DNA from: Macquaria australasica
Lineage: Eukaryota; Chordata; Actinopteri; Centrarchiformes; Percichthyidae
NCBI GenBank assembly: GCA_005408345.1
Contig: SEMN01000344.1
Location: 218,501-282,500 of the forward strand
Direction of reading: 5' to 3'
DNA length: 64,000 bases
Shown: positions 34,555-45,954 of the stretch, in pieces
Layout: each line of letters opens with the position of its first letter
Numbering within the stretch: the first letter of the stretch is position 1
Made by a program: the position numbers and the translations under genes
The notes under the pieces: model-generated
The model's database searches: none
What the model saw: only the letters and a program-made list of their open reading frames with translations
Told to the model about the DNA's origin: nothing

Positions 34555-34996
34555 TGTCATGAGACATATAGGTAATGTCACAATGTCCGCCTCTCTGTCC
34601 CTCTCTTCGGACACATCTCCGCTTTCCCAGACCCCTTCGGCGTTATTCTTTACCTGTCCACCAGATGCCTTCCCTGCCCATCTCCCCACCTGCACCTCAT
34701 TTCCTTATCAGCCACTCTATATATACCAGCCCAGCTCCTCTCCTAGATTGTCCTAGTTGCAATGTTGCTTTATTTTTGCTTTTGAGCTTCTGTCAACTGA
34801 ACCTTAACCTTAACCTTAACCTGGACCTGAACCTGCCTGCCTGCCTGTCTACCTTTGATACCTGCCTGTTGGCCTACCTTCCAGTATCTGCCTGATATGC
34901 CTTTCTTTATCAATTAATCACTGAAATCATCCTGTCTGCCTCGACTGTCTGAACTTGGGTAGTTCCCTAGTTGCCCCCCTCGCACCAGCCATGACA
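34555..34996 (+). mobile_element. LTR-like element of unknown class, copy A
   Basis: Starts TGTCATG and ends CATGACA, a 7-bp perfect terminal inverted repeat with TG...CA ends. In between it is pyrimidine-rich, with a TATA-like ctatatatacc near 34717 and a CTTAAC hexamer run near 34800-34822. No coding capacity. It could be a solo LTR or a TRIM-like element. A similarly built element lies at 42330-42733. Confidence 0.4.
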
Positions 34997-37900
34997 GGTA
35001 AAAGTGACTCGGGCACTTATTCAGACATTAGACTGACATGTAAAATTGCCATCACATTAACATAATGAGGTGCATGTCTCAAAGGGGATTAGATGTCAGG
35101 GATAACAGTAATGCAATATCACTGCGCAGTTCAGATGCATTCACATCTGTTTGAAGTGCCTTATCAGTTCATATGTGAGAAATGTATCTGTATTCACTTG
35201 CAGCAGTGAGTATAGATGTATGTGTGAATAGGATCAACACAGCTTGTATCTAGTTTTATAGTGCTGAATAGCAGCTCTTATCATCCCCTCATAGAGACAA
35301 ACAGACCTAAATGATCCAGTTATAAGCTTTCATCGATCTGCGGCAGGTTGTTTTATGGCATGCTTGTGCTGTTGTTCCCATCCCACATCATTAATTTTTA
35401 CTGTCTGTGTAAACAGCAGGCCCCCTTGTAAAACTGCCTCAGTCCACAGCAATGTGTTGCGCAGGTTGTGTGGGTGTGTTTGGGTTCAATGATATGGTGA
35501 TAATCCCAGATCAATGAGAAATAATGTTTAAGGATCCTACTCTTTCCACTGACATATGGGAGCCTTGACAAGCAGTTGTAAAATGTTTTATTCTGTTTAT
35601 TTTACCTTTTAGCTTATCAGACACCAGACACGCCCATTTAACTGCTTGTGGGCCCGCCTACTGATCTTCCATTGGTCAAGAGAACTGGATGTCTTGAGTT
35701 TAATGAGGAAGTAACTGTTCTAGTGACATGACTGGGGTTCCAATCATTTAACTACAAACAGAATTTAGAACAACTAAGGTGGGTCCGTCATGACTGCTTC
35801 TTCATCTCCACAATCATCTGAATCTGATTTATCACCCTGTTTATCCCTCTGGAGTCTACTGAAGCTTCATTTTGGTTCATTTTTGCCATCTTTCAATGCA
35901 TTCATTTTTGTCTTTGAAGAAGAGAAAAAGCTTTGCACACAGCAAGTACTGCAGGGTTGGAGGTGCTGGCAACTGTAAGATAAACACACAATCAGAAAAA
36001 GCTAATCAAGTGTTTGTGGTAGAGAGAGCGCACACCCAACCCTCAAACATAGTCTTGGATCTTTTATTAACACTGACAAGAGCAACCTGTCATTTTTGTC
36101 TTTGTTTAGCACCATTTAAACTGTTTTGTCAGTTTAACAAAGTATAATGTTGCCAGGAACCCAAAGTAAAAGAAAAATGACACAAGGGCCTGAAAAATGT
36201 ACAAATCTTTAGTGACAATCACTCAAAATATTATTCAAGGTTGTAAAAATAATAGTTTTATCTCAACTCGATGTTGTGCCTTTTTTTTTTATTAAGTCTA
36301 TGTATGCCTGTAAATCACTGAAAATATTCAACTTAATTTTAGTTAATAAATTATGCGTTTAAAAAAATGTTTTGGTCTACAGACATAAATAAGATACTGT
36401 GTCAAACCTCCACATCAGCAATTTCAGCTAGTTTTCTCAGCTTGTCTCTGCATGATGTATAAATGAAGTTCTTTTATATGTTAATAAAACATGCTCTGTG
36501 TATACACTGATGAATAGACCGACTCCAGACTCCTGTCATTTTAGAGCCTGTCCTAGCCATAGCATTTCAACCTTGTCTTTTTGTACCTGCCTGCCTTTTT
36601 TTCTAAGAACTTTCCTTTGGGTTTTATTTGCCACAGCTGACAGGAGTAGCAGCATAAAGCATGCTTTTATCTTACTACTCCTGTCCGATGAGTCTGCCTG
36701 TGGGTCTCAATCCAGAATTACTACCAGATAATAGATAGTGAGCTAGGATGGAGACATCTTGACCAGTGTAAGAGCAGGCACTTTATAATGTGCGAATCAG
36801 TGAATGCCCCTGCTATAGCTGTTGAGAACACGCTGACAGATGGACAGTAGAGAAGTAAATTATGCTGCAGGTTGTAAATATCTTGGATTATGCTAATTCA
36901 GTCATCAACCAACAAGTCCTCCAATTTACACAACAAAAAATGTTTGTCATTGCCTTTAGAAATGGCCCATTGTGAGCATGTTGTGATCTGGCACCCCTAT
37001 TGGCAGGACATCACTGTTTGTCAGCACCTTGGTTAGGTTTAGGCAAATAAAACTACTTGGTTGAGTTGATGGAAAGGTCATGGTCATGGTTACAAGCAAC
37101 CAACATTGACAGTTGGTCCCAATACCCAAACGCCATCCTGCGACACTACTGACCAACAGATCCTGAAGTCAGGATTAGGATTAGTTAAAAAATCTATACT
37201 GAGATTTTTATTTTTACAGGTTAATCAGGGGTTTGGAAAGTAACAAAATGTAGTATACTGATGTGTGATTAGCTGCAGTGAATGAAAAGCCAGACACAGG
37301 GTGGGGAATAGAAAGGAAGAGTCCTCACACACGTATCATCACTGGCCTTTGCTCATTAATGTGTGGTTTCAGGAAACTATTGCTGTGCTGATGTTTCCAG
37401 CTATAATGTGACTGACCAGAACAATGCATTCTTAATTTGTTTGGTTTCCGGCAAAGGACTGCGAAAACAGTGATGGCTACAGAGACAGGAAATGACATTA
37501 ATAGATGAAGGAATTCTGGGGGCTGAGGGTGGAGGTACTGGACAATGTCCAGCACGAAAGAGGATGTTGGACAGAAAAATTAGCATACTAGCAATAGGGT
37601 GATGAATTGAAACATACAATGAGTCTCTAAAATATAATTTGTACAGTATAATTTGATTAGTACATGTACAACTGACAGTTAGCATTTAGCTCATTTTTCT
37701 CTGATGGAGGCCTCATTGAGGCTGTGTTGGCCTTTTGAATCAGCAGAGCTCAGCCACAGCAGCAGGACTGAACATCTTGAGTATGAGTTTTAAGCAGTGG
37801 GCAGTTCTGCCTGCGGGCTGGCAATGAGTCCCAAAAACTTCAGCAGATAAATGTAGCAGCTCTTTGGTCCTACCTAAGATTCCATACAGGTGCAGGTGTG

Positions 37901-38566
37901 CGGTGGGTTCATGCTGTCATCACATTTTGGGGGTCCTTATTTCTTCATTCTTTTCTCTTTCTTCTGTTCAACATAATGACTTCTCATGATGAATAAAAGT
38001 TAGTGTGTTGTTTATAGAGGCAGGTAGCACGAAAACCCCATCAAAAGCCTGTGAAAGTGTTTTTGTTATAGACACCAGCTGAGGAAAACAATGTACATGA
38101 AATTCAACATAGTATTCTTTGTAAATAATTAAAATTACCCCTATCCCCTGTAAAGGAAACATGTTTCAAATAATGATTCACAAGATTCACATTTTGCATT
38201 TGACAGGATTTATGTCACAAAGTGCCATCAGTTATTTTTCAGTATCATTTCTTTAAGTGTTTTTGTTGTAATTTTTTACAATTTGTAACTACAGTTATTC
38301 AGTTTTAACTCTAATATTCTTCCTGGCACATTAGACCAGTCAGTTGTGTATGTGAGGTGTTTTTATACAGTGAGTCTAGTGATTTCATGTCAGAAAACAA
38401 GCTCTCCATGGACCCTATTGCATTCTTCTTATACATGGAAAGTGTTATCTGAGACAATGAGGGCAACAGGATGTGCTGTTTCATCACTTCCTCCCAGTCC
38501 CACTTTGTTTAGGACTATATCACAGTGAGTAAAGGAAAAGAGAAGGAGGTGGAGAAACTATAGACA
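34997..38566. other. Gene-free spacer
   Basis: AT-rich, no exons recognised. It includes a repeat related to 24445-24600 at 36955-37150 (cttggttaggtttaggcaaa) and a pyrimidine-rich stretch at 36500-36730 reminiscent of the LTR-like elements. Otherwise nothing. Confidence 0.45.
36955..37150 (+). repeat. Interspersed repeat with ggttaggtttaggcaa motif
   Basis: Contains cttggttaggtttaggcaaa, acttggttgagttgatgg, aaaggtcatggtcatggtta and acattgacagttggtcccaa. These blocks are typical of a dispersed teleost repeat also glimpsed at 24445-24600. Confidence 0.5.
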
Positions 38567-38735
38567 GTTTTTCCTTGCCACTGTCACATAGTGCTTGCTC
38601 ATGGTGGGAACTGTTGGGTCTCTGTAAATATAAAGAGTCGGTCTAGACTTGCTCTATTCGAAAAAGTGCCCTGAGATAACTTTGTTATGATATGGCGCCA
38701 TATAAATAAAACTGAATTGAATTGAATTAAATATT
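38567..38735 (+). mobile_element. L2 LINE 3' tail, plus orientation, abutting minus-strand L2
   Basis: Starts gtttttccttgccactgtca and ends in TGAATTGAATT repeats, identical in layout to the tails at 8866, 27020 and 54437. Its 3' end joins directly to the truncated 3' side of the minus-strand L2 copy at 38736. Confidence 0.88.
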
Positions 38736-41504
38736 GGAGAAATATGTTCTCTTTTTCTGGTTCTTGTCAGTAAACGTGCCGCAGCATTCTGAATCAGCTG
38801 GAGAGTCTTAAGGGATTTATTGGGGCAGCCTGATAATAGAGAGTTGCAATAGTCCAGCCTAGACGTAACAAATGCATGGACTAGTTTTTCTGCATCTTTT
38901 TGAGATAGGATGTGCCTGATTTTTGCAATGTTACGTAAATGAAAAAAGGCAGTTCTTGAAGTTTGTTTTATGTGGGAGTTAAAGGACATATCCTGATCAA
39001 AGATAACTCCAAGATTCCTTACGGTTTCGCTGGAGGCCAGGGCAATGCCATCTAGAGAAACTATATCTTTAGATAATGTGTTTTGAAGGTGTTCGGGGCC
39101 AAGTACAATAACTTCGGTTTTGTCTGAGTTTAACATCAGAAAATTGCAGGTCATCCAGGTTTTTATGTCCTTAAGGTATGCTTGAAGTTTAGCTAATTGA
39201 TTGGTTTCATCTGGCTCGATCGATAAATATAATTGGGTATCATCTGCATAACAATGAAAATTTATGGAGTGCTTCCTAATAATATTGCCTAAAGGAAGCA
39301 TATACAAGGTAAATAGAATTGGTCCAAGCACAGAACCTTGTGGAACTCCGTGACTAACTTTGGCGTGCATAGAGGATTCATCATTAACGTGTACAAACTG
39401 ATATCGATCTGATAAATAGGATTTAAACCAGCTTAGTGCAGTACCTTTAATGCCAATTAAATGTTCTAGTCTCTGTAATAGAATGTGATGGTCAATGGTG
39501 TCGAATGCAGCACTAAGATCTAGTAAGACAAGTACAGAGACAAGTCCTTTGTCTGATGCAATTAGAAGGTCATTTGTAACTTTCACCAGTGCTGTCTCTG
39601 TGCTATGATGCACTCTAAATCCTGACTGAAAATCCTCAAACAGCTTGTTGTTGTGTAGAAAGTCACACAACTGATTGGCGACTGCTTTCTCAAGGACCTT
39701 AGAGAGAAAAGGAGGGTTAGATATAGGTCTATAATTTGACAAAATCCCTGGATCAAGAGTGGGCTTTTTAAGAAGAGGTTAATTACAGCTACTTTAAAGG
39801 ACTGTGGCACATAGCCTTTTAATAAGGACAGATTGATCATATCTAGTAAATAAGTGCTAACTAAGGGTAAAATTTCTTTAAGCAGCCTAGTTGGGACGGG
39901 GTCTAAGAGACACGTTGATGGCTTAGATGAAGAAATCATTGAAGTTAGTTGACTAAGGTTGATGGGAGAAAAGCAGTCTAAATGTACATCAGGTTTTACA
40001 GTTGTTTCTAAGGTTCCTGTGTTTTAAGATAAGTCAGTACCAACTGAGGGCAGGAGGTGCTGAATTTTGTCTCTAATAGTTAGAATTTTATCATTAAAGA
40101 AGCTCATAAAGTCATTACTACTGAGGTCTATAGGAATACATGGCTCAACAGAGCTGTGACTCTCTGTCAGCCTGGCTACAGTGCTGAACAGAAACCTGGG
40201 GTTGTTCTTATTTTCCTCTATTAATGATGAGTAGTAGGCTGCTCTGGCATTACGGAGGGCCTTCCTATAAATTTTAAGACTATCTTGCCAGGCTAAACGT
40301 GATTCTTCCAGATTGGTGGAACGCCAATTCCTTTCAAGTTTTAGCGATGTTTGTTTTAATTTGCGGGTTTGCGGGTTATACCATGGAGCTAACCTCCTCT
40401 GTTTTATTATCTTCTTTTTTAGAGGGGCGATAGAGTCGAGTGTTATTCGTAGTGAGCCTGCAGCACTATCAACAAGATGATCAATTTGGGAGGGACTAAA
40501 GTTAGCATAGGAGTCATCTGTTACATTGAGACATGGAACTGAATTTAATGCCGATGGAATCACTTCCTTAAATTTAGCTACAGCACTATCAGATAGACAT
40601 CTAGTGTAGGAATGTTTGCCTAATGGCGTGTAGTCCAGTAATAGGAATTCAAAAGTTAATAAAAAATGGTCTGATAAAAAAGAATTCTGTGGAAAGACTA
40701 TTAGATGTTCAATTTCAATGCCATAAACAAGAACAAGGTCGAGGGTGTGGTTAAAACAGTGAGTGGGTTTATGTACACTCTGACAGAAGCCAATCGAATC
40801 TAGTATAATGAGATAAACGCAGCACTAAGGCTATCATTTTCTACATCCACATGAATATTAAAATCACCTACAATAATTATTTTATCTGTTTTAAGGACTA
40901 AACCTGATAAGAACTCTGAGAATTCAGATAAAAATTCAGAATACGGTCCAGGAGCTCGGTACACTATAACAAATAGAATTGGCTGTAGTGTTTTCCAGGT
41001 TGGGTGTGAAAGGCTAAGAACAAGGCTTTCGAACGAGTTATAATTTAATTTAGGTTTAGGTTTGATTAATAGGCTTGAGTCGAAGATGGCTGCAACTCCA
41101 CCTCCTCGGCCTGTGCCTCGAGGAATGTGAGTATTAATGTGACTGGGGGGAGTGGATTCATTTAGGCTAACATATTCATCGTGACACAGCCAGGTTTCAG
41201 TAAGACAAAATAAATCAATATTATGATCTGATATTAGATCGTTTACTAGAACAGCTTTAGATGAGAGAGATCTGATGTTTAAGAGTCCACATTTAATTCT
41301 CCTATTTTGTTGTACTGTTGCAGTGGTGGTTTTACTTTTTATTAGGTTTTTATGTGTAACTCCTCTTCTGTTTACTTTGGATTTAAATAATTTAAGTGGT
41401 GGGGGGGCAGACAACCTCTCTGTGGAGTTTAGGGTGGGTAACTGCTCTAATGGAAGCGCAGAGAAGCGTGTAGGACTGCAACTCTGCCTCCTGGTCTGGA
41501 CCAC
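38736..41504 (-). pseudogene. L2 LINE ORF2 (endonuclease-RT), broken
   Basis: The endonuclease part reads IKCGLLNIRSLSSKAVLVND, LFCLTETWL, GTGRGGGVAAIF and IIIVGDFNIHVD. RT shows LLDLSAAFDTIDH, GVPQGSVLGP and CYADDTQLY. At least three lesions are visible: the frame is lost near 40800 after the GDFN block; a C-to-A change makes a TAA stop near 40025 where copy 1 has TCA; and one G is missing near 39775 (copy 1 gtaattaagcctc, here gtaattaacctc). The 3' end of the RT is cut off at 38736. It cannot make a full protein. Confidence 0.9.
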
Positions 41505-41540
41505 AGACTGTATTAAGTCTATGGTCTGAACTCTGAGCTG

Positions 41541-42140
41541 TCATGGCTTTGGGCCACTAATAAATTCGGCCAGATTTCTAGATATGAGAGCGGCTCCATC
41601 CAAAGTGGGATGAATGCCATCTCTCCTAATCAGACCAGGTCTTCTCCAGAAAGTCCGCCAATTATCTACAAAGCCCACATCATTACCTGGACACCACCTC
41701 GACAACCAGCGGTTGAATGATGACATGCGGCTATACATGTCATCGCTAGTAAGATTAGGCAGGGGTCCAGAGAAAACTACGGAGTCCGACATTGTCTTTG
41801 CATATGTACACACCGACTCAACATTAATTTTCGTGACCTCCGATTGGCGCAATCGGCTGTCATTACCGCCGACGTGAATAACAATCTTAGCATATTTACG
41901 TTTATCCTTAGCCAGCAGTTTTAAATAGCATTGAACGTCGCCCGCTCTGGCCCCTGGGATGCATTTGACTATGGTCGCTGGTGTCGCTAATTTCACGTTT
42001 CGCAAAATGGAGCTGCCAATAATCAGAGTTGGTTTCTCAGCGGGTGTGTTGCTGAGTGGAGAGAACCTGTTAGAAACGTGAACGGGTCGGTGGTGAACCG
42101 TGGCCTTTGGTTTAGGGCTATGCTTCTTTCGGACAGTCAC
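41541..42140 (-). CDS. L2 LINE ORF1 with SGNH/GDSL esterase-like domain
   Basis: An open frame of about 199 codons, 36 bases upstream of the ORF2 frame. It shows the SGNH-hydrolase blocks in order: LIIGSSILRN (block I Ser), a GA-rich turn CIPGARAGDV, VIHVGGNDSR (block III Gly-x-Asn) and RDGIHPTLDG (block V Asp and His). ORF1 esterase domains are established in the CR1/L2 group; their role in retrotransposition is unsettled, with lipid or membrane interaction proposed. The frame begins at a GTG, with stops upstream, so the N-terminus is probably lost or mutated. The SGNH core itself is uninterrupted. Acts, if at all, in the LINE ribonucleoprotein. Confidence 0.8.
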   Translation of the reverse strand: MTVRKKHSPKPKATVHHRPVHVSNRFSPLSNTPAEKPTLIIGSSILRNVKLATPATIVKCIPGARAGDVQCYLKLLAKDKRKYAKIVIHVGGNDSRLRQSEVTKINVESVCTYAKTMSDSVVFSGPLPNLTSDDMYSRMSSFNRWLSRWCPGNDVGFVDNWRTFWRRPGLIRRDGIHPTLDGAALISRNLAEFISGPKP

Positions 42141-42329
42141 CCAGCCTCCCTGGCTTCAATAACACATCAGGTAGACAGGCTTCACCCTGACAAACTCCTC
42201 AGCAGCTCAGGCTGTTCTGCAGATAAACACACTGCTCTTTTCTACAACAGGGAGCTGATGTAAGTCTGAACTGCTGAAATGGTACTGGGGGGGATAACTG
42301 CCTTTCACTCTGGTTCTTCCAACTCAGCT

Positions 42330-42733
42330 TGTCATGATTCTAAGGACTCTGGTGTGGACTTGTGTGTTTTTGGTCTTGTTTTCTGTTTTATTTTGAAATT
42401 GCTGTTCTTGTTTCCTTGTGTGCTTTTTATTTCCTGTCCTTGTTTTCCCTGCAGTTTTGATTGCTTTCACCTGTGTCTTGTTACTCACCTGTGTCTGTTT
42501 CCCTCGTTGTCTCCTCCCCATTATATACCGGTCCTCTCTCTTTGTTCTCTGTGGCGTCATTGTGATTGATATGATTATGTTGGTGTTGTGGTCGTCTCCC
42601 CATGTCAAGAGTTTCCCTGCGTTTCTGCAAGTTTTTCTTTGTGTTCAATAAATCCTCGTTTAGCACCACTCAGCCTGCCGCCTGTCTGCATTTGGGTCCT
42701 CTCCCTGCTGCCTCCATATGGCTTATCGTGGCA
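42330..42733 (+). mobile_element. LTR-like element of unknown class, copy B
   Basis: Starts TGTCATGA and ends TCGTGGCA, an imperfect inverted repeat (6 of 8). Inside are a TATA-like attatataccgg near 42521, a T-rich left half and an AATAAA-type signal caataaatcctc near 42647. It is followed by ctgcatttgggtcctctccc, a 3' block seen in many fish elements of this layout. No coding capacity. Confidence 0.4.
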
Positions 42734-43011
42734 GATCTGCCTCGATGGCTTTTCGTGATGCAGCTAAGTGAGACACCAGGGCTTTTTCACTGTTGTGGCA
42801 CATCACATTTTTCCAAGCTTGTGGCTGAGAAATCTTGAAATCACTTTTAATCTGATCACAATGTTCTCAATGTTCTAAAACCAAAAACACTCAAGCAAAA
42901 GCGTAATGAATGGATTAAACGGGATGTTTGACTGTTCTAACATGAGCTGCAAACATCAGCCTGCCCACCTGACTAATATATTTTTGTAGTTTGTCCCAGC
43001 TGTTTTGTTTT

Positions 43012-43120
43012 GTCATGTAAACAGCATATTCTGTTTGGATATTCCGAATTAGGCCTTATTGCTACATTCGGAATAAGGCCTAATTGAGAATATTCAAACG
43101 GAATATGCTGTTTTCATGAC
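43012..43120. mobile_element. Foldback (palindromic) element
   Basis: Two inverted arms of 49 bases, 43012-43060 and 43072-43120, separated by 11 bases. The inner 10 bases, AGGCCTTATT against AATAAGGCCT, match perfectly and the arms agree at most positions. The outer end reads gtcatgtaaacagc. A further direct copy of ccatgtaaacagc lies near 43379-43391, so a larger degenerate element probably extends to about 43440. Confidence 0.7.
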
Positions 43121-44764
43121 CCGTATCAAATTCGGAATATTGTCATATTCAGAATGAATGTAGCATTTTCTGATTAAGACATGTGGGATATGCTGATATA
43201 ATTCAGGTTTTAGGAGCATTCTTCGGACATGTATACAGTGCATTTGGAAGCCGTTCCACTTTTCCATATTTTGACGTGATAAATGACATGTTAGAGCATC
43301 GACCCCTGTCACGCACAGCCAGAGTATGCACGACTACATGTTAACAGGAATATTAGTGGAATATTCATTTTCATTAGCCATGTAAACAGCTTAGTAGGAA
43401 TAATGTCTTTTTCAGAATAATACATTTCCAACTATTCTATTCTTTACTCTCTACTCGTTGATGGACCAATATCCAGCTACAGCAGTCTGTGAATTAAAAA
43501 GACATCCCTGCACCTCACCCTGTAGGGAAATGTCTGCAGGGCTCATAGTTTGGGAGTGAAGTAATAAATGTTTGCAACAGTTCTCTCCAATACTTCAGGC
43601 ATTTAATCAGCCCACTGATTTATAGTGATGTATTTTATCTCTGCTGCAGCCAGTATTGATGTTCATTTTTATTTCAGCCTCTGCAGCACTGAGTTGTAAG
43701 TCAAAGAATTTGGGATGGTGGGTTTTTTGGCCCAGGAAAAGCTACACCCCTATACCCATTAAAACACACACACACACAACAATGTACACTCCCCGGGCAA
43801 CTGGATTTGACTCCTTCATCTTGAATCTGCACTGCACTTCTTCTGATGATCAATCAGAGTAGCAGGGCTGTATTCTGTGGCTTGAATATGAGCTACTCAG
43901 CAAATATGCACTTGCCAACTTTGCCAATGTTCTTTCTCTCTGCATACATAAACACACACACACGCGCACACACACCATGGACCACCTTGTCTTGGCAGGA
44001 GCAGGAATTACTATCATGGTTAATGGGCTCAGAGGACAAGATGCTGCTTTGGACTACTTTGTATAATTCATTTGAATGCCTGTAAGAGGAGTTCATCATC
44101 ATCCAGGCTGTGTGTGTGTGTGTGTGTGTGTGTGTGTCACAGCCTCCTCAAAGGGTGTTTGCACTTGACAAACCATCAAAAAAGCATCTAAAAGCACTTC
44201 ACAGCGCTCCCCGAGTCAGTACGGCACATAAACAAAGCCACAAAATGCTGTGCTCAGCTCACTGTCACACTGGGTGGTAGATTCAAAAATTAACAGGAAG
44301 CTTCAGTTTGACTACCAGCCAGATGAATCCCTTTGATAGTAAAGAGCCTCCTGTTAACAGCACCCTTACTAGCCAGAGCTGAGCAGGAGTGGACAGGTGG
44401 CTGATGTTGAACTCCCACCTTCCACCACATAAAAGTAGCGTTCCCAGGCCTCACGCTTGCACACAGTCTGACATTTACAAACCCCCTCCCCCCAGAGGCG
44501 CCCCCGCAAATTACGTGGAACTCTCCACTGCACACCAGGTTGATGCTGAACCAACCTAGCATGCATCGCTGCCATGTCATTCAGGTGACACTGTTTTATC
44601 CTCATGAAAAATAGGTTGCTAATTGTGTGTGTCTTGTTATAGCAGTATTGAGAACTGCACTACACGACTGCAGATGTTCCTGAAAGCAGATACATTATTT
44701 CTTATTTAATTTATTACATTTATTATATTACATTTGATTTTAATATATTACAGTTGCATTTTAT
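43121..44764. other. Spacer with foldback-related remnant
   Basis: The first 300 bases carry more TCGGAATAT/ATATTC words related to the foldback element. The rest has a TG microsatellite at 44109-44137 and no recognisable gene. Confidence 0.4.
44109..44137. repeat. (TG)n microsatellite
   Basis: Fourteen uninterrupted TG units. Confidence 0.95.
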
Positions 44765-44822
44765 TTTATTTAGCTTTGGCAGTGACCTCAGTATCATGCC
44801 TATAAAGCGTATTTGATTTGAA
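44765..44822 (+). repeat. LINE 3' tail remnant (gctttggca type)
   Basis: Reads tttagctttggcagtgacc, then atcatgcctataaagc, then tatttgatttgaaa. On the opposite strand the same blocks occur at 51300-51345, next to the LINE coding remnant at 51440-52345, so both probably belong to one family. Confidence 0.5.
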
Positions 44823-45954
44823 AAACATCTAGTGCTATAAGCTGTCTGTGGCCTGCCGTGAAGAGCCTGACATTTAGATTCTGCACTTTCTCTGAATGGG
44901 GCGCTGCCCGTGCTACACCGCAGAGTTTTATACTATCTACAGTGATTCGAGGAGTGGAGATGGGCCTTAGCTCCACCATAAGCTGATCAGAAGAATGGGT
45001 ACTTCCATAAACTTTACTTGCAGGGAATTTTCATAATTCAGAGTTAGGAGAATTTACAGGATTTTCATTGACAAAGTAGATTCTGTTGCGAAGGAATATC
45101 CCCTCGGCCATTTACTGAAGCCAGGTGCTGCTCACATACTGCATGGCAAATCACCTTAGACACTATCTGACTCACTGATCACCCAACCACCATGATGTAA
45201 GTCCCCCACAGTCCCTCATGTTCCAAATTCATTGCCACAGCTCTCTTCCTCTGCCTCTACACCTTCTCTAATCTCCCCGATTTCTGTCTGCAGGGCTGCT
45301 GAGGACTCCAGAGGCCACCCTCCGGGCTCCACGCTCAAATATCACATAGCAACAAATTGTCAAGGCCTCTGTCCTCTCCTCTCTATCTAATCAATAAAAC
45401 CTCACTTCATTCAGTTTGCTGCCTGGTCAAACTAATGATGCAAGGTTGCTCCAGTCTGACTTTAGATCATCAGGTTCAAAGGATGTAGATGTGAATCAGT
45501 CAATCAGAACATTTTGATTAATGCTTGCTCATTTCCATAGCCAGTCCATGGTGAAAGTAATTATGCCACATTCATGTGACATTAGATTTATTGCAAATGT
45601 GAACTATGAACTGGAAAAGCAGTTCACATCAACCTGTCTAGGATAATTAAACACACAGAACTGCTTCTACATATGTAAGATTTTAAATTAGTTGATAAAT
45701 ACTATTTTTGGTTATACTGTAGGCAGTTAAATATATGTGATTGCTTTCATGATGCAGGAACAAAATGTTGCTTCATTTGATATGATGTGAATGCAGCATT
45801 CCATATGTGAATCAACCATACAGGCTAAAACCTGCTCCTCTTTGACTTCCAGGCTGCTTCTCTGATCTGCCTGCTCGCACTCTTGCAAACTATTCTAACT
45901 CAAACTTTCTGAAGACTTTTGTAGAAGAGGTAAGAGCACAAAATCAAATGACAA

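Larger units (their letters stand above)
38736..42280 (-). mobile_element. L2-type LINE copy 2, nearly full length but lacking its own 3' end
   Basis: On the minus strand the order is ORF1 (42140-41541), endonuclease (41504 to about 40570), linker, then reverse transcriptase to 38736. There the sequence stops at a HISPI codon block, about 100 bases before the point where copy 1 departs. The native 3' UTR and tail are missing and are replaced by an oppositely oriented tail. The 5' limit near 42280 is uncertain. Nearly identical to copy 1 over the shared RT region. Confidence 0.85.
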
